Of a DNA stretch of 64,000 nt, positions 37,688-48,982 are shown one piece after another (the stretch's first letter is position 1; the number at the start of each line of letters is the position of its first letter). The position numbers and the translations under genes are program-made. The stretch covers positions 6,239,561 to 6,303,560 of the forward strand of contig NC_088775.1 of assembly GCF_954871325.1 (NCBI RefSeq). Direction: 5' to 3'. This DNA comes from Gordionus sp. m RMFG-2023. Lineage: Eukaryota > Nematomorpha > Gordioida > Chordodea > Parachordodidae. The notes beneath the pieces were generated by a model. The model made no database searches and was not told the DNA's origin. It was given only the letters and a program-made list of their open reading frames with translations.

Positions 37688-38170
37688 TAAAGTACCATCG
37701 GTACTTTATTATAAGGCGACTACAGACGGTTAGTGCATAAATAACCGTTACAGCAACTTTAGCACCGCTGGATTAGGGCGGATTTAAGTCCAAAATTTAA
37801 TAATAAATAAGGAACAGGACATTCCTCATCTCTTTCTAACAGGATATGTTAAATTGGGTGAAAAATTAAATGAAGAGTCTTTTTGTGGTCCAGTCTCATG
37901 TGATTATACACCATACAATCCGATAAACTATCTATAAATTCTATAGTTTGAGATAAAAAGAGTTGGGCATAGTTGCAGGGCAAGGGCTTATTTTAGATGT
38001 CTTTGCTTAAATTATAGTTGAAGTTAATCGTATGAATAAAATAAATATTAATTATACTCCCAGACACATTTGAATGAATATAACTTATCACAAATTTATA
38101 TTATTTACATTATTTTTGTCAATATTTATTTTCATAATTTTTGTCAATATTTATTTTTATAAATTTTACA
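37688..38170 (+). repeat. duplicated segment, copy B, right part
   Basis: Continues copy A from about 751 to 1,350: AGTACCATCGGTACT, CACCGCTGGATTAGGGCGG, then the CATCTCTTTCTAACAGGA and AGACACATTTGAATGAATAT landmarks. Confidence 0.75.
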
Positions 38171-39700
38171 TACTATTTAGATCAATTGTCATTGATTTAG
38201 ATAGTGAATTTAATGTTTCAAAATGGACGGTAAATATATTTATATATATATATATCATATCAAATCCTATCATATCATATCTCCTATATTTTAAATTATG
38301 CATATTATTTTACGTGATACGTGATAAAAGCGTGCCTTCTGTTGAGGCAACAGAGCTACGCTAAAGGGATGGGGTGGGGATTTTAAATTGCTATATTTTA
38401 TGTTTTCAGCACAGTTTATTGATTTAAAGTTTTGAAAAAGTGTCCTCTATTCATAATATTTATAATATGGATAAATTGAGAAGGAATTTATTTGAGGTAT
38501 ACCAATTTAATCTTAACTAATTGATTTTCCACCCAACATATCTTCTAGTTTAATTAAAAGTCCAAAAATATTTTACTTATAAATACAAATTGTAAAGACT
38601 ACAGCATATCTATATACAATCTTTCAATTTATATTTTGAATATTCAATGGGAAACCTGAACAAAGTTTAAATTGATTTACTATGCATTTTATTATACACA
38701 TTTTTAGATACTGCTAATAGCTATAGGAAATCATAAGCATATTATATAATCAAAGTTGAGGACAAGAATAAATAATAAACAAAAGTTTTAGAACATGAAA
38801 CAACTTATGACATGTCCTTTAAAAAAATGAACATTAATTTATAATATGTTTGGATGATTATTGTTTTAATAAATAAAATTGAATTGTATGTTTTGTATAG
38901 GATTTGATAAATCAATACTTTTTTAATTTTTAAATAATAAAATTTTGACTAATGATGCAATGTAAATTTGAATTTTTTTAAGTATGATATATATATATAT
39001 TTGACTCAATATCTTATGCTATTATATAGAATTTATAGTTCATGTATTTAGAGCAAAATAAAACTATGTTATTATTTAAAAATATTTGTAATGTACATAT
39101 TTATAACCTGGATAAATATTTTATAATTATAAGTATTTATATTATATTGGGATATAGAATCCATGATGATTTTTAAATTTGTAGAATTAGTTTGAGCATA
39201 TGTTGATTACCCATAATTAATTTAATACAATTATGTCTTAAACTTTGAATCACACTTAACTTATTTTTATGTGGATTTTTCATATTAAAATGGTTAATAT
39301 ACTAAATATTATGGCAAAAACTATCTGAAAAGTATTTCATGTGCAGGAAGACATTTCTGGTCAAATAAGATTGTCCAAAAATTACCCTCAATAAATTATA
39401 TAAAATTGAGGGATTTCAAATTCCCATGGAATCCATAATGCAAAGATGCTAAAATTTTAGGGCATTTATTAATTTTTTTAATATAAAAAATTATTTTTAA
39501 AGCCTTTTTTAAGACTAACTATAATAACTCTTATGATATATATTGTTATCAGTAAGATAACAATTAGTTTTAAAAAAATTATAATCTTCCAAAAATATAT
39601 TTTGATAAGTAAAACTCAAAATAATTAGTTTCATATCAGCCTTATTCAAAATCATATTTACATATTTAAAAAAAATTTAATCTCATAATTCATAAAACAT
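38171..39700. other. intergenic, no gene seen
   Basis: AT-rich, no coding frame or recognised repeat. Confidence 0.45.
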
Positions 39701-39714
39701 ATTTAAAAAATTGG

Positions 39715-39955
39715 TTTATGAAATGATTGCCCAATCCGATCTTTCCTTTAAAAGGCTGGTATAGACCCCAATTTGATGCCTATATTAATATTGAGGTTGC
39801 CTTATTTTAAATAATTTGATTTTTCCTTTTTTTGTACCCAGGCTGATTTACATCACAAACAATTTGATATCCTGCCTATCATCTATTATTTTCATATATT
39901 TGTATATGAAATAAAATTCTCAAGAATAATATAATTTTCATTGTGCTATTTTTTC
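39715..39955 (-). repeat. paralogue of the 53.8/55.3-kb locus without insertions
   Basis: The minus strand carries ATTCTTGAGAATTTTATTTC, ATATGAAAATAATAG, then AGGATATCAAATTGTTT and GGCAACCTCAATATTAATAT. These match about 53,810-53,865 joined to 55,265-55,410. This is a pre-insertion form of that locus. Confidence 0.65.
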
Positions 39956-40179
39956 AGAAGCGATATCTTGCTCAAATTTCACATAAAAGCATATTTAATT
40001 TTATTCTAAAATCGTTATCTTATTTAAATTGATTTAAATTTGTATTTTAAAAAAAACATGTATTAAAAATCTAGTTTTCAAAATATTAAAATTTTTTAAA
40101 TATCGACGATGGGAATTGATAATGAGATAATTTTGGTACAGGTAATATCGACCAAGTAACTTCCCTTGAAAATGATAAT

Positions 40180-40945
40180 ATGGAATATCCTTTTCCTAAA
40201 TTTGCAAAATATTTTAATCATAATAAAAAAGATCAACACAGGGTAAAAATTTCGTTGTAAGATGTGCCAGAAGGTTTTATCATCAAACAAGACTAGTAGC
40301 TTCAGCTGAGAAACCATTTAAAAGTTATACATTAAGTTTTTAATTTCATTATGTAAGCCAATCCTTATAATAAAATTTGAATCAACTGTATATATAATAG
40401 ATTTTGAGGTAGATGAGTTTTGTGAAAGTTAAATTTCTGGCCTAGTCCAAACATGGTATATTTCAACTGGCCATAGATATTATCTAAGAATTGTATGATA
40501 AATTATAAATTACTGTAAATAATATAACATCTCATTTTATCATCAGTCTCATCTATTTAAAGTTAATATTTATAAATTATAATTATTTAATCTAGATATT
40601 ATATAATTGTTCACCCTTTTCAAATTGAATTGGCCATATATTAATTTGACTAAATTCTAAAGGACAATTTGATTGACTATTGTTAACACTATACCAACAC
40701 AAGATACCTTAACCAGATAAAAAACGTCACTTACAAGAAATGATATTTTTAGAAGCATTTTTTAAATCTAAAAATGCTCAATGGTGATTATTTTTAATGT
40801 AATACTCTACTGCCATCAAATACTAGTGTTGAACGATTATATAGTATTGCAAAGCTTATATTTCCCTATTTTGCTCTAGACTTGGGCAGGACAATATAGA
40901 AATATTATTATTGAAATGCAATAAAAAAATTAATAAAGTATATTG
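40180..40945 (+). pseudogene. ZBED-type hAT transposase relic
   Basis: At 40,253-40,332 the plus strand reads RCKMCQKVLSSNKTSS and, after a frame change, LRNHLKVIH, the Cys-x2-Cys ... His-x4-His layout of a BED finger. At about 40,797-40,945 it reads NTLLPSNTSVERLYSIAKL and then GQDNIEILLLKCNKK, the C-terminal hAT dimerisation block. The core between them is missing or unreadable. This hAT lineage differs from the 29.7-kb element. No ends were found. Confidence 0.6.
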
Positions 40946-41358
40946 AAATTATAGTCATATTTTTATACTATTTCCATATCCATCCCAAATGGCGAAGATT
41001 TTCCGGTGTAACGTGAGTAATTAACTCCCCTTATCACATACCTCTGAGTTAAGTAATAACTATGATAGATTAACTCCCCCTTTGATAAATAGTGTTAAGG
41101 AAGTTGATTAGTAACAAAGATATTAATTACAATGTAAATTGATAGGGAGAGTTATATGATCATGCAGTTTTTTTTAATATTGCTGAAATTCTTCTAAATT
41201 TAATTTTTGATATTTGATTTTCGAATTTAAATTTTGAATCGAATTTTAATTTTTGAAATTAGACATCCTTTTCAAAGAGTAACTTGTTCATGTAAAAAGT
41301 AAAAAATTTTATTATTTAATATAAAAATATTAAATAGTGAATCTCGATGTTATCAATG

Positions 41359-42715
41359 ATATTTATGGGTGTAACTAAACTGAGAATTAACAGGTAAAAT
41401 TTATTTATGGCCTATCAATTATATTTTAAAAACTTAAAAAAAAAGGTTTTAATTATAAAAATCAAATTTATCCAAAATTAAAATTATCTAAATATATAAA
41501 TTAGAATAGAAAAGATATTGTAGTCCATAAATTTATAATATGTATAACATATCTATTATATAGAAAATAAAACACCCATAATATTTTATATATCATAAAT
41601 AAAATTCCGCTAGATGGCGTATATTATTAAAATGTTAGTTTTTTATTAAAAATAATATGAATTATAGGAGCATAATTCTTCGCTCTGAATTAATTGATTT
41701 GGTACCAACTTATATAAACATAAAATGAAAAATTTTTAAGATCCCATCATTATTTATGGAGTTATAATGTCTCAGTTTAGTCAGTTTTTTTTTAAGAGTT
41801 TTGGATTTTAAAAAATATTTTATTTTTTTTGACTCATTTGGTGTAAACTTAACATATTTAAACATAAAATGAAAAATTTTTTAAGTTTCCATCATTATTT
41901 TTGGAGTTATGATGTGGATTCTCAGTTTAGTCAATTTTTTATTTTTTTTTAAAAAAAATAAAATATTTTTAATATTTTTAAAATCCCAAAAATTTAAAAA
42001 AAAATTAAAAAATTGACTAAACTGAGAGTCCACATCATAACTCCAAAATTAATGATGGAAACTTAAAAAAATTTTCATTTTATGTTTAAATAAGTTAGTT
42101 TACATCAAATGAGTCAAAAAATAAAATATTTTTAAAATCCCAAAAATTTAAAAAAAAATTAAAAAATTGACTAAACTGAGAATCCACATCATAACTCCAA
42201 AAATAATGATGGGATCAAAATTTTTCATTTTATGTTTATATAAGTTGGTACCAAATCAATTAATCCAGAGCGAAGAATTATGCTCCTATAATTCATATTA
42301 TTTTTAATTAAAAACTAAAATTTTAATAATTTACGCCATCTAGCGGAATTTTATTTATGATATAGAAAATATATTATGGGTGTTATATTTTCTATATAAT
42401 AGATCTGTTCTATACATATTACATTTATGGACTACAATATCTTCTATATTCTAATTTATATATTTAAATAATTTTAATTTTGGATAGATTTGATTTTTAC
42501 TTTAAAAACATTTTATTTATATATTTAAAAATAATTGATAGACAATAAAATAAAAATAAATTTTACCTGTCAATTCTCAGTTTACCTGTCAATTCTCAGT
42601 TTACCTGTCAATTCTCAGTTTACCTGTCAATTCTCAGTTTACCTGTCAATTCTCAGTTTACCTGTCAATTCTCAGTTTACCTGTTAATTCTCAGTTTAGT
42701 TACACAGATATTTAT
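41359..42715. mobile_element. MULE/foldback-like element (41,368-42,706), 9-bp target duplication
   Basis: A 1,339-bp, nearly palindromic element with very long inverted arms is flanked by perfect GATATTTAT 9-mers (41,359-41,367 and 42,707-42,715). The tips read TGTAACTAAACTGAGAATTA on both sides. Each arm holds two copies of a CTCAGTTTAGTCAATTTTTT-containing block. It has no ORF. A 9-bp duplication with long, repeat-bearing inverted ends is typical of MULEs and Drosophila FB-type foldbacks. It interrupts the Ginger1-A coding exon. Confidence 0.8.
42562..42696 (+). repeat. 19-bp minisatellite in one MULE arm
   Basis: About seven copies of TTTACCTGTCAATTCTCAG. The left arm has one copy only. 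The outermost copy (CTGTTAATTCTCAG) matches the left arm; the inner ones share a C variant, so the array grew inward from one end. Confidence 0.85.
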
Positions 42716-42998
42716 AATTACCTAAACTGCAAAACCTACCCAAACTCCTATGTCGGCGATCATGGCTTAAAAAGAAACCTTAGAGTCAAATGTGCCAAGT
42801 TTTTCTTAGAGAATGACAAATTATATTATCACCTACATAATGCTGAAGTTATCTCACTCTTTAGCCAAAAACATAAAATTTTAATCTCATTCCATGGAGG
42901 ATGTGAGACAAATCTCACAGAAATGTCATTATCAGGTCACTTTGGAATCAACAAGACATATGATAAACTAGTTGAAAGGTATATTTACACTATTTATA

Positions 42999-44133
42999 AC
43001 ATAATTTTATAAACTGGTTTAAGTATTATTTCTAAATTTTTATGAATATTACTGATAAATTCCACAATTTAAGCTAGGATACAGTACTCAATATAAAATT
43101 CTCTTTCAATTAATAGAATATTGTTTTAAAATATTGCTTAAATTTAGCCTGATATCACCCAAAAAGTTTGCAACACTTTTAAAATGTTAACATAATCAGG
43201 TAGTAAATATTGCTCAGTTTTAACCTGATATGACCCAAAAAGCTTGCACCACTTTTAGAAAGAATTTATAACTTTAAAAACTTATACACAAGCAGTACCA
43301 ATATACTCACAGCTCTTTCATTTTATAGTTAAAATTTTTTAAATTTAACCTTTAACACATAATTTTATAAACTGGTTTAAGTATTATTTCTAAATTTTTA
43401 TGACTATTACTGATAAATTCCACAATTTATAAGCTAGGATACAGTCAGTGGCGTAGCTAGGAATTTTCCTTAGAGGGGGTCCATACATATAAAAGCCTGG
43501 GGGATTCGCTTCCCAAACCTCCTTATACGGACCTTTGGCCCTTTTGCCCGGCCTTCGGTCGGGTTTATCTTACAAATCATAACCATATCTTCGGTAATAT
43601 ATAATAAATATATTTTTTAAATGCATCAATAATATGTTATTATAATTTAGTGGATTATTCTCAATGACTTTATAATAATAATATCCAGAATAATTTCAAT
43701 AGTAATATAATATCCTTCCACAAACATCAAAACCAGAAAAATATAAATATTTGGTATTTATTTGATATAAAGTCACTTTTAAGTATTTGAACGTATAATC
43801 TAAAAAAATATTTTTGCTCTGGGAGGGGTCCAAACCTGAAAACCACCTCCGTAGCTACGCCACTGGATACAGTACTCAATATAAAATTCTCTTTCAATTA
43901 ATAGAATATTGTTTTAAAATATTGCTTAAATTTAGCCTGATAGCTTGCAACACTTTTAAAATGTTAACATAATCATGTAGTAAATATTGCTCAGTTTTAA
44001 CCTGATATGACCAAAAAGGCTTGCACCATTTTTAGAAAGAATTTATAACTTTAAAAACTTACACATAAAGCAGTACCAATATACTCAGCTCTTTCAATTT
44101 ATAGGAAAAATTTTTTAAATTTAACCTTTAACA
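42999..44133 (+). repeat. 358-bp tandem duplication in a Ginger1-A intron
   Basis: CATAATTTTATAAACTGGTT starts at 43,000 and again at 43,358, and the following sequence repeats through the AGCTCTTTCA block. The second copy holds the hAT MITE. Both lie in the intron 42,979-44,174. Confidence 0.85.
43438..43873. mobile_element. hAT MITE (43,446-43,865) with perfect 8-bp duplication
   Basis: A 420-bp element with ends CAGTGGCGTAGCTAGGA and CAGTGGCGTAGCTACGGA is flanked by GATACAGT (43,438-43,445 and 43,866-43,873). The first copy of the tandem duplication shows the uninterrupted site (GGATACAGTACTCAATAT near 43,078). Non-coding. Confidence 0.9.
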
Positions 44134-46409
44134 AATTTCTTTTAACATGCTTAAAACTTTAAAAAGTCTTTTAGATATTGGTGGCAAGGAATGCGGCAAG
44201 ATGTCATTGACTTTGTAAAATCATGCGACCTATGTCAAAGATACAATTCCCGATTTGACAAAACAAGTTTGGAAATGCAGTCTATTCCTATTCCATCTAA
44301 GGTATGGACAAAAATAGGTTTAGACCTATGTTCATTGCCAGAGAGCATTGATGGGTTCAAATATATTGCTGCTGCTGTTGATTATTTTTCAAAATATATC
44401 GAAGCACAGCCTATAAAGGATAAGACAGCCCATTCAGTGACCTTCTTTTTATACTCACTGTTATGCAGGCATGGCAGACTCAAGGTTGATGAAATTTTTA
44501 TAATATAATGATATTTATCATATTTATAGGTCCAAATTAATGATCAGGAACGCGAGTTTGTAAACCAAGTGAGCAATAAATATCACAAACTCGTCGGAAC
44601 CCAGCAGAGAGTGACAAGTGCCTACCATCCTCAGGCTAATGGCATGGTAGAGCAAGCCAATCGTACTCTTCAAAATTCCCTTTTGAAGTGTACAAAAGTC
44701 AATCAGAAAGATTGGCCTGGAGTTCTACCTGGTATTGTATTTGCCTACAATACATCAAGGCACGAATCCTCAAAATTTACGCCATATGAGATGATGTATG
44801 GCAGGAAAGCTTTACTGCCCTGTGAGGTATGATATATATATCATTATTTGTATAAAATTATACATAATAAATTTTTATTATTTAAGGATGATAGAGAACC
44901 AGAAACAGATCTTGACGATCTTTCTGATACAGATTATGACTGCAATTTCCAAAGAAGGGCAGACAATATGAAAGGCATATTTAAGACTGCAACAAAAATA
45001 TTATAAAGGCTCAGCTTAAGCAGCAACGAGATTTTAAAACTCGTAATGCTGCTAAGAATGCACTCTATCACATAAATGATAAAGTGCTTGTATGGAATAA
45101 TCGTCAGGCTGACAGGAAAGGAGGGAAAATGTTGCAGCCTTGGGTAGGTCCTTATACAATTGTTAATAGTAAATTTATTATTTTTTAACAAAATATTTAT
45201 ACATATTTAGGCAATGTAGAATTATCTTCTTCAATAGTAAAAAATTTACATACTAAGGCTAATATAAGTAATTTAAAGCACTATATAGAGGGTAACAAAG
45301 GTATTATTTTTTAAATATATGAATATAACTTTTTTTAATGGTAAAGATACAGTCAAAAAAATTGCACATTGTGAAACTATAGAGGGTGTTCAAGATCAAG
45401 GTAATATCAGTTTTTTCATAAAATAATATTGAACAAATAATTAAGTTTGTAGGCTTCTTAAAACTATAGTTGGAGAAGGAGAAGGTAAACAAATGCATTT
45501 GGGAAAAAGGAAAATATATTTTTAATTATTATATTTTCATTAGAAGAAGCACTATTTGAAGAAATGTCCTGTGGAATAAAAGTTTCAGGAGAAAGTTTTA
45601 TTTTTTAAAAATTGGAAATATTTTATTTTTGATAAATCTAAAATTCTAGGATTGGAATTTAGAAAGGAGGATACTAAAATAAAACGTGTCAAGAGAAAGG
45701 GTATAATATATAAAATTATTTAATATATTTTTTTGGATACAGATACTTTTGGTGAATATCCAATAATAGCTATTAAAAGTATAGTGAGAGAGGAAGGATA
45801 TATAGGTGTACAAGATCAGGGTAGTAATATTTTTTAAAAATATGTTATTATTTAATTATCAAATTTAGATGACCAAATTATTGTGGAAGCAATAATACCA
45901 AAGAAAATTGGTGAACTTTTTCTGCCACAACAAGGAACTGGAAGGTATATCACTCTAAACTTCAATTTCAAAGTAATTGGATGTTATCCCAAGATAAAAT
46001 GTGGTATATTAAAAGAGATTTTCACAACCGATCATATTGTGGGTGATGGGAACTGTTTTTTTAGGTTAGTATCTTTATATAATATTTAGTTGTTTACCAT
46101 GTTTATAGGTGTATAAGTCAAGAGATATCAAATAGCCAGGAAAATTATAATTACCTGGGGGAGGAATGCGTTCTTTTTATGAGGAGACGAAGATTTCAAA
46201 TTGGAAATGGGAAAATTTATAGGATATCCTGTAGAGGAATACCTAGTTAACAAATGTTATGGGAAAGGGTGTCTAAGCAACAGATATAGAAATATTATCT
46301 ATTGCCACATTGTTTCAGACAAATATATTAATCTATACCCAATATAAGTGGGCTTATTATTCGCCCGTGAGATTTTTTATTAATATTAAAATATTTATTT
46401 ATGCAATGT

Positions 46410-47049
46410 AAATAACAATCATTTTTTTAGAATTGTATCAATGTGATTATCGATTTTAATATTTTTATTCCATTATATTTATTGCAATTTAGTTGAAAGA
46501 TGATAATCGGTAAGTATCTTTTTGTTATATTGTACTCTATATTTTTATTAATAGTATTTTTATAAAAAGTACAATAGTTTGACATCCTTTTTATTAGTTG
46601 GATTCTATTCAATTGCTAATTTAAATTATATATATTGCATTTTATATATTTTTTAATACTTCATCTTTTTCTTAAGTGTTATTCAATTGCGAATTTATAC
46701 AATATATTTATTGCATTTTATATTTTTTATGTTTTTTTTATAAAAAAACAATAGTTAGCCATCTTTTTGATGAGTTAAGTCCTATTCAATTGCTAATTTA
46801 TATTATATAGCTTTTTATATTTTTTATTAATAGATATTTTTATAAAAAGTACGATATTGAATCATTTGATGAATGATATGTAATTTATGTTTAAATATGA
46901 ATAACTTAACCTACCATGTGTATATAGATTTCAATCAAACTTTTTTAAAATTAAGCTATGACGTTTTCGACGTTAAATTATTTATAGGTATATCAGAAAT
47001 TAAAATATTATCTATCTCATAAATTTAAATATTAGAAAATTTTAATTAT
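46410..47049. other. Ginger1-A 3' non-coding region
   Basis: Loose repeats of TATTCAATTGCTAATTTA (near 46,607, 46,680 and 46,782) in AT-rich sequence. Confidence 0.5.
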
Positions 47050-47605
47050 TTATCACTCATAAGAGTCAATATGCTAAACATATAAACTTTAAGCATCACC
47101 TGTCAGTCATAAGTGTTATTATTGCAATATATAAACTTTTAACATTGCATGTAAGTCATATATGTCAGTATTACTAAATAATAGAAACTTTTTAACATTA
47201 CATGTCAGTCATTAATGTCAATATTATTAAATAATAGAAATTTTTAACATTATGTGTCAGTCATAAATGTCAGTATTACTAAATAATAGAAACTTTTAAC
47301 ATTATGTGTCAGTCATAAATGTCAGTATTACTAAATAATAGAAACTTTTAACATATCATGTCAATCATAAATGTCAGTATTACTAAATAATAGAAACTTT
47401 AAACATATCATGTCAGTCATAAATGTCAGTATTACTAAATAATAGAAACTTTTAACATTACATGTCAGTCATAAATGTCAGTATTACTAAATTATATAAT
47501 GATATTTTAATAAAATATTATTATAACGTCAATCATAATAAAATATCACACTAAATTTTATAATGTTATTTTATTATAACGTCAATCATAAATGTCAGTA
47601 TTACT
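47050..47605 (+). repeat. 52-bp satellite at the Ginger1-A 3' side
   Basis: GTCAGTCATAAATGTCAGTA and TTACTAAATAATAGAAAC recur every 52 bp, about nine or ten times, ending at the right inverted terminus. The unit resembles no part of Ginger1-B. Confidence 0.85.
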
Positions 47606-47664
47606 AAAGGGAGTTAATTTAAATTTAAGTTAAAATATCACGTTACACCGGTGTAGGATTGTGA

Positions 47665-47770
47665 AAGCAATACCCATTGTAGTTTCAATACCGTATTGAT
47701 ATTATCATTGTAGATTCAATACCGTATTGTTTTTACAATATTGTAGAATCAATACCGTATTGGTTTTAAA
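47665..47770. repeat. subterminal palindromes of Ginger1-B
   Basis: CAATACCGTATTG occurs three times here, spaced by TTTTTACAATATTGTAGAAT-like sequence, and again near the other end (52,408-52,450, one copy altered). Probable transposase-binding repeats. Confidence 0.7.
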
Positions 47771-47774
47771 ATAC

Positions 47775-48195
47775 GTTTTCATCGCTTCAAATATATTGGC
47801 GGCCATTAAAATTGTAAAATATTTATTATTATACATTTAATTATCGCTTCAAATATGTTGGCGGCCATTAAAATTGTAAAATATTTATTATTATACATTT
47901 AATTTTCGCTTCAAATATGTTGGAGGCCATTAAAATTGTAAAATATTTATTATTATATATTCTTTTCATCGCTTCAAAAATATTGGCGGCCATTTTCGAT
48001 TTGTAAAATATTTATTTTAAATAGATTTAACTTTTTTGAAATTTTTTGAATTACATAGATTAAAATATATATTGTAAACATGTTAAATTAATTTCAGTGA
48101 AGATGTACCAAAAGTGACAATTGTCATATTGTAAAATATTTATTTTTTAATCGCGTCAAAAATATTGACGGCCATTTTAGATTTGTAAAAAATCT
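47775..48195 (+). repeat. 62-bp tandem repeat in Ginger1-B
   Basis: TCGCTTCAAATATGTTGGCG followed by GCCATTAAAATTGTAAAATA recurs every 62-63 bp four times, with a degenerate fifth copy near 48,145. Confidence 0.8.
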
Positions 48196-48982
48196 ATTTT
48201 ATATATTTAATAGTTAAAATATATTTAAATGATTTTCTATTCTTTTATATAATTTTTTTAAGGAATTTATATTTTACTATTCTTTATATCCTGTATATTT
48301 TTATTTTTTTACTCATATTTATTAATTTTCTCCTTATGGTTAAAATGATATTGTTTGTTCAACTCCATCCTGTAGAAAATTGTAATTAAGAACAATGTAC
48401 ACAAATTTTCTTCATTTACCATCTTATTATTGGGATCAAGCCTTAAAATTTTAATAAACAAGCTTAAGCTAATCACAGATATGAGGGTTTCTATTACAAC
48501 AAAGGATCTCAATCATTATCTCTATCACTATTATTATGCGATCATTGCCTGTTGGCTCATCTTAAAATCTTCATTCCTATCTCAAGCCTTAAAATTTTAA
48601 TAGACAAAAGCTAAATTAAGTCAAAGCATCTCAATAAATATCTATTACTGAAATATGTTTTAATCATTTCCTGTTGGCTTCTTAATCGTCATTTCATTTT
48701 TTAGATGCATATATAATTTTATTTCTATCTGATTAAAATTACATTTATATTTATGGAACACAAAATATTTTATAAAATCAAATTATGTTTTATATTATTC
48801 TTTTAAACTGTAATAACTATTTTTAGTTGTATATATATTTTTTATTGCAATAAAAGACTGATTTCTTAATACTATATAAATAAAAAGGATATATCATTTT
48901 ATTTCAAAAATACAAGAAAAATATTATAAAAAGAAAATATATCCCAATAACTGAAACATGATTATTACAAATTGAGTATATA
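48196..48982. other. Ginger1-B 3' non-coding region
   Basis: Between the repeats and the transposase stop. A TTAAAATTTTAATAxACAA block occurs twice (48,442-48,465 and 48,587-48,610). Confidence 0.45.

Larger units (their letters stand above)
41338..46402 (+). pseudogene. Ginger1-A integrase-OTU transposase, decayed
   Basis: Coding pieces splice as 41,338-42,978 (split by the MULE), 44,175-44,484, 44,530-44,826, 44,887-45,168, 45,211-45,300 and further short exons. The first exon holds the N-terminal YP/LYY region and the His-His half of the zinc finger (SGHFGINKTYDKLVERY). The next holds CDLCQRY and the first catalytic Asp (IGLDLCSLP). The third holds NDQEREF (second Asp) and NGMVEQANRTLQN (the Glu). 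The fourth holds GPYTIVN, the GPY/F motif. Near 46,036-46,064 GDGNCFFR marks the OTU catalytic Cys loop, and ILSIATLFQTNILIYTQYK follows at about 46,290-46,345. Defects include the MULE in exon 1, a frame change near 45,000 and disrupted OTU frames. Confidence 0.75.
41003..47651 (+). mobile_element. Ginger1-A DNA transposon (41,007-47,647), CCGG target
   Basis: The left end reads TGTAACGTGAGTAATTAACT and the right end, reversed, TGTAACGTGATATTTTAACT; both are flanked by CCGG (41,003-41,006 and 47,648-47,651). It encodes a Gypsy-like integrase followed by an OTU-like domain, the published hallmark of Ginger1, as is the CCGG target. It is 6,641 bp long, enlarged by a MULE, an intronic tandem duplication, a hAT MITE and a 52-bp satellite. 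The gene is broken in several places. It directly abuts Ginger1-B. Confidence 0.85.

Noticed and set aside
47050-47605. CRISPR-like array
   Set aside because: The whole 52-bp unit is repeated without unique spacers and lies inside a eukaryotic DNA transposon.
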